Source: Bacillota bacterium
Lineage (GTDB): Bacteria > Bacillota > Dethiobacteria > Dethiobacterales > Dethiobacteraceae
NCBI GenBank assembly: GCA_012800795.1
Contig: JAAZIQ010000060.1
Span: 1 to 64,000, forward strand
Reading direction: 5' to 3'
DNA: 64,000 nt
The notes beneath the pieces are model-generated. The model saw only the letters and a program-made list of their open reading frames with translations, did no database searches and was not told the DNA's origin. This document shows positions 5,721-13,796 of this stretch, piece after piece. Every line of letters begins with the position of its first letter. Position 1 is the first letter of the stretch. The translations under genes and the position numbers were made by a program.

Positions 5721-8672
5721 GTGGTCTCCTCTATCCCGCAGGCAAATATCAGCAAAAAAATTAAAACAAAACATTTATGGTTCTTACTGGCGTGTTTAAT
5801 ACTGCTAGTATTTTTTCTCTCACACGATGCCTTCGGCAGTCATACCTTATTTATCAGCGAAGTTATGAGCAGCAATCGCTGCAACATTCGTGATGAGGAC
5901 GGAGATTATTCAGACTGGATAGAGATCTATAATTCAGGCACAAACACCATTGACCTTACAGGCTATTGGTTGTCAGATGATCCCACCAATCCGTTAAAAT
6001 GGGAATTTCCCGCTGTAACAATTGAACCGGGACAATATCTGCTTATTTTCGCCTCCGGTAAAGATCGCAAAGATCCCCAAGGACCATATTTACACACTAA
6101 TTTTGCCCTTAGTGCAGCCGGAGAAACTATTGTTTTTTGTTCACCTGACGTCAAAACTATCGACAGTGTGGAAATCGGTCCCCTCTTTTCTAATATCTCG
6201 CTAGGACGAAGCAGCAGCAAACGCGATAAATGGCTCTATTATTTTGCACCTACACCGGGAGCAGCAAATTACAGTCAAGGCTATGAACAGATTGAACAAA
6301 CACCGGCTGAAAACATTGAAATTATTATCAATGAATTTATAACCGCAAACGAAACATCTGTCATCGATCCTGACGGAGATCTGGTTGACTGGATTGAATT
6401 TTATAATGCCGGCAATACTGCACAGAATCTGCAGGGATTCTGGTTATCGGACAAGGCAGATAACCCATTTAAGTGGCAGTTTCCGGAAGTTACCCTGGAA
6501 CCGGGAGAGTATCTTCTTGTTTATGCCTCCGGCAAAAATATTACAAGCAATAAAAACAACCTCCATACCAATTTTCAGCTTAACGATACTAAAGACCAAT
6601 TGGTCTTTAGTGACCCCGAAGGCCGCCTTATTGAAAAAATAAATATAGAGGGTATGATTCGCAATGTTTCTTTTGGCCGCAACCCGGAAAACCTCCAGGA
6701 ATGGCTGTACTACCCGGCGCCAACTCCCTTAAAGTTTAACAATACCCAAGGATTTACCAAGCTTTCGGGAAAAGAACTCCCCACAAGCTATCAACTGCAT
6801 CTTAATGAAGCACAAAGCCAAAATATAGGCGTTATTTGCGACGAAGATGGTGATTTTTCAGATTGGATTGAAATTTATAATGCCGGTGAGACGGAAATTA
6901 ATTTAGAGGGTTTTTATTTATCTGATCAGCCTGAAAACCCTTTTCGCTGGGAATTCCCCTCCATTATCATTGAACCCCAGGGCCATCTCGTAGTCTTTGC
7001 TTCCGGCAAAGACAGAAAAGGAAATAATGACTATCTACATACTAATTTCAGCTTGGAAACAACCGGCGAAACCATCCTCTTAACAGCTCCCACAGGTGAA
7101 GTATTGGACTCTTTGGACACAGGTAAACAGGAAGCCGGTCTTTCTGCCGGACGTTACCCTGATGGCGGCAGCGAAAGATTTTTTTTTAGCACAACTACCC
7201 CCGGAGCAAAAAATAGCCCCGCACATTACACAGGCCGGGCACCAGAACCGCTTTTTTCTCAAGAAGGTGGCTTTTACGATCAAGCCATTACTATATCTTT
7301 AAACAGCCCGATACCTAACGCCGCCATTCACTATACTCTGGATGGCGGAGAACCCACCACCGCTTCCCCGCGCTATGAAAGACCCTTAGTTATTGACAAG
7401 ACTACTGTAGTCCGGGCTAAGGTTTTTGCAGATGGCATGCTGCCCAGTAAAACCGTAAATAAATCTTTTTTTATTAATGAAGATACTGAGCTTACTGTCA
7501 TTTCTATTTTTATCAATCCGGAAGATTTATGGGATCCGCATAAAGGCATTTATGTCCTAGGCAATAATGCGGCTAAAGAATTTCCCCATCTAGGAGCAAA
7601 CTTTTGGCAGGATTGGGAAAAACCCATTCATTTACAATTGTTTGAGCCTAACCGCAGACTGGGTTTGAGCATTGATGCCGGTATGCGTATTGGCGGACAG
7701 TATAGTCGTGCCATGCCGCAGAAAGCTTTTAATATATTTGCCCGCAATCAATATGGCTACAATGTAATGGAGTATCCCTTCTTTCCGGATAAAGATCTTA
7801 CCACTTTCAAGGCAATTACTTTACGGCAGTCCGGTCAAGACGGCAACTTAAGCAGAATTCGCGACTGTTTAATGACTAGTTTGTTGAATGAAACCACTTT
7901 AGATTACCAGGCTTACCGGCCTGCAGTTGTTTTTATAAACGGAGAATATTGGGGTCATTACAATATCCGGGAAAGAATAAATGAATATTTTCTTGCTTAT
8001 AATCATGGCATTAACCCGCAGCAAATTGATTTATTACAGGGCAATACCATGGTACAAGCAGGCGATGCAGAGCATTATATTGCCATGCGCGAATTTATCG
8101 CCACCAATGATATGAGTAAAAAGGAAAATTATGCTTACATTCAAACACAAATGGACATCCAAAATTTTATGGATTATTGGATTGCCCAAATTTATTTTGC
8201 CAATACCGACAGTGCCAATATTCGCTTTTGGCGGGAAAAAAATGAAAACGGTAAATGGCGCTGGATTGTCTATGATACGGATTGGGGCTTTTTAAATGTT
8301 GATCATAATACTTTGGCTTATGTTACCAATCCGGCCGGGACAGGAGTAGGACGCCATCTTTCTACCGTTCTGTTGGTAAATTTACTAAAAAATCAGGAAT
8401 TTAAAGCTGAGTTTATCAATAGATTCGCCTATCATTTAAATCATACTTTTGCAAAGGAACGCGTCATTAACAGAATTAATGAGCTGGCTGCTGCCATTGA
8501 AAGCGAAATGCCGGATCATTTTAAGCGCTGGGGAGGCTCAATGAGCGCCTGGTATTATCAAGTACAAAAGTTAAGAGACTTTGCAGAAAAAAGGCCGGCC
8601 ATAGTTGTAAAGCATATCCAGCAGAAATTTAATTTAACTGATGCGCAAATGGAGATTTTTAATGATTGGTAA
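5721..8672 (+). CDS. CotH kinase-family protein with three lamin-tail domains
   Basis: GTG at 5721 lies 7 bp after AGGAGG (5708-5713), giving about 983 residues. One hydrophobic segment (~18-40) is a signal or anchor. Three lamin-tail (LTD) repeats follow (~43-160, ~200-330, ~355-485), each with DGDxxDWIE(I/F)YN(A/S)G and LSD..NP.(K/R)W.FP. Next is a chitobiase C-terminal-like domain (~520-585, IHYTLDGGEPT), then a CotH domain to the end (QKAFNIFARNQYG, INGEYWGHYNIRERIN, WRWIVYDTDWGF). CotH proteins are atypical protein kinases that phosphorylate spore coat proteins. The DTD and RERI motifs fit kinase metal/nucleotide binding. The protein is probably surface-exposed. It leads a three-gene unit with DUF4956 and VTC genes 24 and 11 bp apart. 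Confidence 0.9.
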   Translation: MVSSIPQANISKKIKTKHLWFLLACLILLVFFLSHDAFGSHTLFISEVMSSNRCNIRDEDGDYSDWIEIYNSGTNTIDLTGYWLSDDPTNPLKWEFPAVTIEPGQYLLIFASGKDRKDPQGPYLHTNFALSAAGETIVFCSPDVKTIDSVEIGPLFSNISLGRSSSKRDKWLYYFAPTPGAANYSQGYEQIEQTPAENIEIIINEFITANETSVIDPDGDLVDWIEFYNAGNTAQNLQGFWLSDKADNPFKWQFPEVTLEPGEYLLVYASGKNITSNKNNLHTNFQLNDTKDQLVFSDPEGRLIEKINIEGMIRNVSFGRNPENLQEWLYYPAPTPLKFNNTQGFTKLSGKELPTSYQLHLNEAQSQNIGVICDEDGDFSDWIEIYNAGETEINLEGFYLSDQPENPFRWEFPSIIIEPQGHLVVFASGKDRKGNNDYLHTNFSLETTGETILLTAPTGEVLDSLDTGKQEAGLSAGRYPDGGSERFFFSTTTPGAKNSPAHYTGRAPEPLFSQEGGFYDQAITISLNSPIPNAAIHYTLDGGEPTTASPRYERPLVIDKTTVVRAKVFADGMLPSKTVNKSFFINEDTELTVISIFINPEDLWDPHKGIYVLGNNAAKEFPHLGANFWQDWEKPIHLQLFEPNRRLGLSIDAGMRIGGQYSRAMPQKAFNIFARNQYGYNVMEYPFFPDKDLTTFKAITLRQSGQDGNLSRIRDCLMTSLLNETTLDYQAYRPAVVFINGEYWGHYNIRERINEYFLAYNHGINPQQIDLLQGNTMVQAGDAEHYIAMREFIATNDMSKKENYAYIQTQMDIQNFMDYWIAQIYFANTDSANIRFWREKNENGKWRWIVYDTDWGFLNVDHNTLAYVTNPAGTGVGRHLSTVLLVNLLKNQEFKAEFINRFAYHLNHTFAKERVINRINELAAAIESEMPDHFKRWGGSMSAWYYQVQKLRDFAEKRPAIVVKHIQQKFNLTDAQMEIFNDW

Positions 8673-8696
8673 GCCTAATGAAAGGAGCAAATATTT

Positions 8697-9377
8697 ATGT
8701 GGCGTGAATTTATAGAACTGCTGCTAATATCCGGAGATACTGCTTTAAATCTTTTTGTCTCACTTACTTTATCGGTGCTAATTAGCCTGGGCATCGCTTT
8801 ACTTTATCGCAATACACACCGCGGCTTAAATTATGAACACTCATTTTTAAATACTTTAGTACTCTTAGCCCCCATTGTCACGCTGGTAATGCTATACATC
8901 CGCGGAGACTTGGTATTGTCTTTAGGGCTAGTAGGGTCCCTTTCCATTATTCGTTTTCGCACACCAATAAAAGATACACGTGATATGATCTACCTTTTTT
9001 GGGCCATTGCTGTGGGATTGGGGTGTGGCACCAACAACTGGGCGCTGGTTATTATCTCCTCACTTTTTTTAGCAATTATAGTATCGCTGCTCTATATCTT
9101 CGAATACGGCAGACCACGTCACGCCGACTTTGTGCTGGTTATTTCCGGGGACTCACATTTTTTACCTACTGAAGCAGCCAATATTATTAGGCAGCATACT
9201 CTTATGGCCCGTGTTCGTTCCCATGAAATTCAAGACAATAACTGGGAAATAATTTTTGAGCTACGTTTTTCCAACAACCAGGAAAAAGAAGCAGATCAGC
9301 TGCTAAAAAAGATCAAAACTTTAGACGGTGTAACAAAAGTTTCTTTATTGGCACCTCAGTTAGCCTTGCCAATTTAA
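8697..9377 (+). CDS. DUF4956 membrane protein
   Basis: This 226-residue protein has four predicted transmembrane segments in its first ~150 residues and a soluble C-terminal domain. The family signature GLVGSLSIIRFRTPIKDTRDMIYLFWAIAVG is present (residues ~83-113). It starts at ATG after AAAGGAG, 24 bp behind the CotH gene, and is followed 11 bp later by the VTC-domain gene. DUF4956 proteins commonly accompany VTC and CotH genes in bacteria. A role as the membrane partner of the VTC enzyme is plausible but not shown. Confidence 0.85.
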   Translation: MWREFIELLLISGDTALNLFVSLTLSVLISLGIALLYRNTHRGLNYEHSFLNTLVLLAPIVTLVMLYIRGDLVLSLGLVGSLSIIRFRTPIKDTRDMIYLFWAIAVGLGCGTNNWALVIISSLFLAIIVSLLYIFEYGRPRHADFVLVISGDSHFLPTEAANIIRQHTLMARVRSHEIQDNNWEIIFELRFSNNQEKEADQLLKKIKTLDGVTKVSLLAPQLALPI

Positions 9378-9388
9378 GAGGTGATGAT

Positions 9389-10132
9389 ATGCTGCAGCTA
9401 GCACGTAAAGAAGTATGGCAGACCTGGCGTTTTGAATTAAAATACCGACTAACACCCATACAATACCATCAAGTACGGCAAGCCCTTGTCCCCTATATGA
9501 AACCGGATGCTTATACAGCAGGCAAAGGTTTTTATCTGGTGCGCAGCCTTTATTTTGATACTTACGATTACCAGGCTTACCATGAAAAAATTAATGGTGA
9601 TTATGGACGCATAAAAATCCGTGCCCGTGCCTATACGGATTCCCCGGTTGGCAATCCGCCTGTACGTGTTGAACTAAAAACGCGCTGGGGTTCAGCCATG
9701 GAAAAATACAGCAGCTTTGTTCCTTTGTCTGCCTTTAATGAATTTTTGACCACACATCACTGGCCCCAAAATTACAGTAAAAATCCAGCTCTCGCCGAAT
9801 TTGCCCGGCTTTTCCACCTCCGCACACTGCGCCCGCAGCTCTTAGTACAGTATCGGAGAGAAGGTTTAACGGCCAGGAATGGTGCAGCTCTCCGCATTAC
9901 TTTTGACCAACAAATCTGTAGCGCCAGCGCAGATTCTCTTTTTCCGGAAAGAGTGATCTTTAGAAAACAAAAGCCATTTGAAACAATCCTGGAAATTAAA
10001 TGCCAAAATGATCACCCACGCTGGCTGGCTAAATTAGTAAAACAACATGGTTTAAAATTACAAGCCAACAGCAAATATGCCCGCGGCATTGAAATCGCCC
10101 GTCCTGATGTCGTCACTCCCATGTGGAGCTAG
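9389..10132 (+). CDS. VTC-domain protein, polyphosphate polymerase-like
   Basis: This 247-residue protein matches the VTC domain, the catalytic fold of yeast vacuolar polyphosphate polymerase Vtc4. The charged strands of the triphosphate tunnel are visible: FELKYRL near the start, VRSLYFDTYDY, GRIKIRARAY, VRVELKTR, RPQLLVQYRR, ILEIKC and a terminal SKYARG. These supply the Arg/Lys phosphate ligands and acidic metal ligands. Unlike yeast Vtc4 it has no SPX or membrane domain. The DUF4956 neighbour could supply the membrane part. In context with a CotH kinase it may work on phosphate or polyphosphate at the cell or spore surface (inference). Confidence 0.85.
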   Translation: MLQLARKEVWQTWRFELKYRLTPIQYHQVRQALVPYMKPDAYTAGKGFYLVRSLYFDTYDYQAYHEKINGDYGRIKIRARAYTDSPVGNPPVRVELKTRWGSAMEKYSSFVPLSAFNEFLTTHHWPQNYSKNPALAEFARLFHLRTLRPQLLVQYRREGLTARNGAALRITFDQQICSASADSLFPERVIFRKQKPFETILEIKCQNDHPRWLAKLVKQHGLKLQANSKYARGIEIARPDVVTPMWS

Positions 10133-10475
10133 CATTTAAAAATAAAACGCAGATAGATTTAGTCTGTCTACGTTATTTATGTTCTTCCTTCCCAGTGAAC
10201 CATGCCGATATGAGAAAACCATAACCTGATTTAATTTACCTATATTTTCTCCAACGATCTTATCAGATAATCTTCCCACCTAAATTCCACCTCATTGGGA
10301 TTATAACATAGGGCTTAACAACGCCTGTCCGCTGGCCGTAGTTTTGACAAACTCGGGGATTTTGTTTTCAACAGAATACTGCACATTGTTTTCTAGATAA
10401 TTTTCCGGCTTATCCGGCTCCCCAAAAAGTATGTCCTCCAGCACAGCATCTAAAACGGTATAATAGAAAAAGGGT
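10133..10475 (-). pseudogene. Degenerate coding-like stretch, unrecognised
   Basis: This >300-base gap has no intact gene. The minus strand has an open frame from about 10475 to TAA 10301-10303, whose peptide contains VLEDILFGEPDKPENYLE and IPEFVKTTASGQALL. A second frame opens after TAG at GTG 10279 and runs past 10140 (VGRLSDKIVGENIGKLNQ). Neither has a ribosome site. The pattern suggests the broken 3' part of a lost gene beside the tRNA. It could also be chance. A weak terminator-like hairpin for the VTC gene (AACG.AGA.AGA..TCT.TCT.CGTT) lies at 10147-10175. Confidence 0.3.
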
Positions 10476-10499
10476 TTTCGCTAGTGCCGAAAACCCTTT
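10460..10499 (-). terminator. Terminator after tRNA-Arg(CCT)
   Basis: AAAGGGTTTTCG pairs with CGAAAACCCTTT in a 12-bp stem, followed on the minus strand by TTCTATT. Confidence 0.8.
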
Positions 10500-10515
10500 A
10501 TTTAGATGCTTTTTA

Positions 10516-10591
10516 TGGTGCGCCTGGCAGGAATCGAACCTGCGACACACGGATTAGGAATCCGTTGCTCTGTCCCCTGAGCTACAGGCGC
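10516..10591 (-). tRNA. tRNA-Arg (anticodon CCT)
   Basis: The acceptor stem is GCGCCTG/CAGGCGC with discriminator A and encoded CCA (10516-10518). The anticodon arm ACGGA-TTCCTAA-TCCGT gives anticodon CCT, reading AGG arginine codons. The T arm contains GTTCGATTC. It has its own promoter and terminator. Confidence 0.95.
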
Positions 10592-10602
10592 ACTGCCTGT
10601 TT

Positions 10603-10631
10603 ATTATAAATGAATTTGGCGAATAAATCAA
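10603..10631 (-). promoter_or_regulatory. Promoter of tRNA-Arg(CCT)
   Basis: Minus-strand TTGATT (10626-10631) and TATAAT (10603-10608) are 17 bp apart, ending 11 bp before the mature tRNA 5' end. Confidence 0.65.
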
Positions 10632-10667
10632 GCAACAAACCGTAGAAAACATCTCTAACATGGTTTT

Positions 10668-11879
10668 TTATGGATTTGTTATTTCGCCCATAAAAAGGAT
10701 AGTACCGGTCATATCGTCACGGATGACAAAGAAAAAGGGTCGATCAGCACGTACGGTAAAAGTATCTGCCGGCAAGGCCGTCAGGCGCATGACAACACCT
10801 GTAGCCGCTGCAGCTTCGGTTCCTTTTTCATCTACATCTATATAAGCCTGGTGAATAACATCACTGACAAACAATTCTTCCTCTGCCATGGCGCTAAAAT
10901 CTGCCAGCTTGGGGTTAAAAGCTCGCGTCATGCCTATCTTTTGCAGCGCATCGTTTAAATGCTGTTTATATTCGGCTTTAAAGCGTGGTATATAAACATT
11001 TACTTCTCGTGCGGAAAAACTCTTGAACCACTTCTGCCAATTGTCAACACTTAACTGCTCGTACAAATTATCCAGTCCTTTATTAGGCACAAATACATAC
11101 ATGCTCAGCCGCCCCTGGCCATAAGGCAGACGTACTGCGTTAAAACTTTCTTCCGCCAAGCAGTCCAGTGTGGCTTTTTTATACATCAGGGGCACATTCT
11201 TTTTTTTCCCGTCGGCCAGGGTAAAAGGAGCATCTTTTGTTAATTTTGCATCAAAAGCTTCCGTCCACTGCCCATTAAAATAAAGAGCATTAACCAAAAC
11301 AAGTCGCGTATCGCTTTCCAAACGATCAAAAAGATCTTTTATTCTACCATTTGTTTTTTCCTCAACCCAACTGTTAATGTTTTTATGAGCGTCGCCTTGT
11401 GCAAAATTAAGCTTTTGTACTTCTGCATCATAATAACTTTTGTTTCTTTGTATAAAGTCATCCTTGATTCGGGCATTATTAGCCGGCCATAAGGAATTGG
11501 CAGTATTGATTTCAACTTTAGGATCAGGGTTATACAAAATAGTTAAAAGATCAGCATTAGCTTGATTAAGTTCCTCCAATGTTAGTGTTTCAATCTGCAT
11601 GGCATGGGCCATTTCTGCCTGCGTTTCACCGGCCGCCCCATTATAAACCATGCTTAAAGCCAGAGCAACACTGGCCGGTGAAAAAAAAGTGTTCTCACAG
11701 CCGGAGGAGTCGCGCAGCTGGGCAAAGAGCTGCAGGGCAAAGGCAGTATTCCCTTTTACCAGTCGTGCATCCAAACGTTCAGCCGCCTGTACTTTACGCC
11801 CCGGTAAATTAACTTTATTGCAGCCCGCAAGCGGTATTGCCAGCAAAAAACAAAGCATGAGAGCCATAATCTGCTTCAT
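10668..11879 (-). CDS. Serpin-family protease inhibitor, lipoprotein
   Basis: The 403-residue precursor has a lipobox (IPLAGC, Cys20), so the inhibitor would be anchored outside the membrane. The rest is a full-length serpin: FFSPASVALALSMVYNGAAGETQ near residue 65, the NALYF motif near 195, and the C-terminal RADRPFFFVIRD. The reactive-loop hinge EKGTEAAAATGVV has the small residues that allow loop insertion, so an inhibitory serpin is expected. By standard hinge counting, P1-P1' falls at or near T-A in MRLTALPAD, which suggests a protease preferring small or non-charged residues. The ATG follows GGGGG. Serpins are uncommon in bacteria but occur in clostridia and thermophiles. Confidence 0.92.
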   Translation of the reverse strand: MKQIMALMLCFLLAIPLAGCNKVNLPGRKVQAAERLDARLVKGNTAFALQLFAQLRDSSGCENTFFSPASVALALSMVYNGAAGETQAEMAHAMQIETLTLEELNQANADLLTILYNPDPKVEINTANSLWPANNARIKDDFIQRNKSYYDAEVQKLNFAQGDAHKNINSWVEEKTNGRIKDLFDRLESDTRLVLVNALYFNGQWTEAFDAKLTKDAPFTLADGKKKNVPLMYKKATLDCLAEESFNAVRLPYGQGRLSMYVFVPNKGLDNLYEQLSVDNWQKWFKSFSAREVNVYIPRFKAEYKQHLNDALQKIGMTRAFNPKLADFSAMAEEELFVSDVIHQAYIDVDEKGTEAAAATGVVMRLTALPADTFTVRADRPFFFVIRDDMTGTILFMGEITNP

Positions 11880-11974
11880 TTACAAGCCCCCTTAAAATCT
11901 TATTAAATTCACTCTTTACTGACGGCTAAAACATACATAAGTTCCCTGGGAAAAAGAGCCTCATTCAGATAGTT

Positions 11975-12004
11975 AATAAAAAGGCAGACCTTACAAGTCT
12001 GCCT
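11975..12004 (-). terminator. Terminator of the 106-residue gene
   Basis: Minus-strand AGGCAGAC..GTCTGCCT stem is followed by TTTTTATT. It lies 21 bp past the stop codon of the gene at 12025. Confidence 0.8.
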
Positions 12005-12024
12005 AAATTGCCTGGTCTTCAGTT

Positions 12025-12345
12025 CTAGCAAAATGCAACCGGTTCTATACGTTTTTTTATCCTATTATATTCTTCCTCACTAATTGCCACTGCATTCCCC
12101 AATAATTTACTTAGGATATTATCGGTAAAAGCTTTTTTGGCAGCATCCAAATCATATTTATCATGCGGATAAACTTCAGAAAGAGTGCGCCTCACTTTTT
12201 CTCGTTTAAAATTAGTCACCTTTATATTAGTATAAACTAAAATCGCCGTAGGAATCTTCTGTTCCTCATCTTTTACAATGGTAGCAGTAACGGGGCTTAT
12301 TTTATACACCATAGCCGTTTCCTCATCGTAGTAATAGCTGCTCAC
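12025..12345 (-). CDS. Hypothetical small protein (106 aa)
   Basis: GTG start with a perfect AGGAGG ribosome site 7 bp upstream, and a good terminator just downstream, so it is very likely expressed. The protein is soluble, with no signal or membrane segment. It begins with acidic-aromatic SSYYYDEETAMVYK and ends ISEEEYNRIKKRIEPVAFC. I do not recognise the family. It sits alone between queF-yhhQ and the serpin gene, all on the minus strand, and gives no functional clue. The 264-bp gap upstream shows no other feature. Confidence 0.75.
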   Translation of the reverse strand: MSSYYYDEETAMVYKISPVTATIVKDEEQKIPTAILVYTNIKVTNFKREKVRRTLSEVYPHDKYDLDAAKKAFTDNILSKLLGNAVAISEEEYNRIKKRIEPVAFC

Positions 12346-12573
12346 TGTAAGCCTCCTTTGCGCACTAATACCTTATTAGATTAGCAGCGCTCTTTACAAT
12401 TCTTCTTTTATACAAGATTCGCTACGTGAACAATTTTTCCTGCTCAGATTAATTTCTTCTCTCCAGCAGTTTTGTTTACAGTCATTATCTTAATTAAGCT
12501 TCATGATTTATAAATTAGGTCGCCAGGATATCATACTAAGTACAACTATATAAGTTCTACCCAAATTTAAAAG

Positions 12574-12602
12574 AAAAAATAAAGCGGCACTAAGGCCGCT
12601 TA
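12574..12602 (-). terminator. Terminator of the queF-yhhQ operon
   Basis: Minus-strand AAGCGGC-CTTAGT-GCCGCTT hairpin followed by TATTTTTTC. Confidence 0.8.
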
Positions 12603-12609
12603 AGTTCAT

Positions 12610-13263
12610 TTAGTTTGTATTCCCAGGAGCCGGTAAGCTTACATATCTTTTTGTTAAATAAACCATGGCATAAACAAGGGGTGTATCACAAAGTGCAATA
12701 ATAAATTTAAGGAGATACTGCCCTGTAATCATAGAAAAGATTGGCACACCCGTGCCGAAAAAAGCCAGAGTAATGAAGATAGCAGTATCTAAAAGCTGTG
12801 AAACAATGGTAGACAAATTATTGCGCAGCCACAAATAACGCCCCCCAGTTTTCTCTTTCCAGAAAAGAAAAGCCCAAACGTCATGATACTGGCTAATGAG
12901 ATAAGAAACCAAGCTGGCTGCGACAATCCGTAGATTGCTACCAAGAACAATCTTGTATGCCTCCTGGTCTCCCCAGATTGGTGCAGCCGGCATCAACAGT
13001 GCCAGGCGAATAAATACTGCAGATAGTATTGTCGTAATAAAGCCTAGCTTGACTGTGTACTGCGTCCATTCTTTTCCCCAAATTTCCGCAACGGTATCTG
13101 TCAGAGCAAAAGTTAAAGAATAACAAATCACGGCTGCCGGCGCAAAAAAGGGACCGATCATAATAATTTTACCGGCAATGACATTACTAATTGACAGCAA
13201 AACAGCAAAACAACAACTTAAAGTATAAAATGCCTTGGAATGACGTGAAAGTTCCTGTTTCAT
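12610..13263 (-). CDS. yhhQ: Queuosine precursor transporter, YhhQ/VUT family
   Basis: This 217-residue membrane protein has about six transmembrane helices and family landmarks including LLSISNVIAGKII, TFALTDTVAEIWGKEWTQYTV and QYHDVWAFLFWK. It imports queuosine precursors (preQ0/preQ1) for tRNA modification. It starts 2 bp after the queF stop, in an operon led by a preQ1-I riboswitch. That supports the substrate assignment strongly. Confidence 0.9.
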   Translation of the reverse strand: MKQELSRHSKAFYTLSCCFAVLLSISNVIAGKIIMIGPFFAPAAVICYSLTFALTDTVAEIWGKEWTQYTVKLGFITTILSAVFIRLALLMPAAPIWGDQEAYKIVLGSNLRIVAASLVSYLISQYHDVWAFLFWKEKTGGRYLWLRNNLSTIVSQLLDTAIFITLAFFGTGVPIFSMITGQYLLKFIIALCDTPLVYAMVYLTKRYVSLPAPGNTN

Positions 13264-13265
13264 TC

Positions 13266-13670
13266 TTATCGCTCTGCCTCATCCTCTTTCTCGCTCTGAT
13301 AATGGGCAGTAGCCCGAATAGTAATGCCTCCGCGCGGCTTTTGGATAACGGTGACTTTACACCAATAAGGCTTGCAAGCTTCGCCAACGTCTTGGGCAAT
13401 TTGTGCCGCTAAAGCTTCACAAAAAATACCTTCATTCCGGAAACTCCAAAAATAGAGTTTTAAACTTTTACTTTCGATACAATACTGATCCGGTTCATAC
13501 TCAATAATTACCGTCTCCCAATCCGGCTGCCCAGTAACAGGACAAACACTGGTAACTTCATCACTTTCCATCACCACTGTTTGGACTCCTTCCGGCTTGG
13601 GAAACACATCCAGCTTGCGGCTTGGTGTTTTGACAACCTTTCCTAAAGCATAAAAATCTTGTTGACTCAT
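13266..13670 (-). CDS. queF: NADPH-dependent 7-cyano-7-deazaguanine (preQ0) reductase
   Basis: This 134-residue protein is the unimodular short form of QueF. The catalytic cysteine lies in SVCPVTGQPDW (about residue 43) and the family stretch ESKSLKLYFWSFRNEGIFCE follows. QueF reduces the nitrile of preQ0 to the aminomethyl group of preQ1, with a Cys thioimide intermediate. It is co-transcribed with the yhhQ transporter. Its ribosome site AAAGGAGG forms the 3' edge of a preQ1-I riboswitch, so translation should fall when preQ1 is abundant. Confidence 0.95.
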   Translation of the reverse strand: MSQQDFYALGKVVKTPSRKLDVFPKPEGVQTVVMESDEVTSVCPVTGQPDWETVIIEYEPDQYCIESKSLKLYFWSFRNEGIFCEALAAQIAQDVGEACKPYWCKVTVIQKPRGGITIRATAHYQSEKEDEAER

Positions 13671-13677
13671 AATATTA

Positions 13678-13716
13678 CCTCCTTTGTTTTGGTAAGGCGG
13701 GTTACCGCGACCGCCT
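13678..13716 (-). ncRNA. PreQ1 class I riboswitch, translational type
   Basis: The minus strand reads AGGCGG-TCGCGGTAAC-CCGCC then TTACCAAAACAAAGGAGG. Stem GGCGG/CCGCC, loop TCGCGGTAAC and the A-rich tail follow the Thermoanaerobacter tengcongensis preQ1-I aptamer closely (same loop apart from one base, same AACAAAACAA-like tail). The Shine-Dalgarno sequence of queF is the aptamer's 3' end, so ligand binding should hide it. Confidence 0.92.
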
Positions 13717-13796
13717 AGGATTCCCTGCTCTACTTTATCAGGAATTTAAATTTTCGACAAGGGCTTTTTCCAATTAATAATTAATTTATTATTAAA

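Noticed and set aside
5850-7200. Long internal DNA repeats in the CotH gene
   Set aside because: They are diverged lamin-tail protein repeats, not recent DNA duplications.
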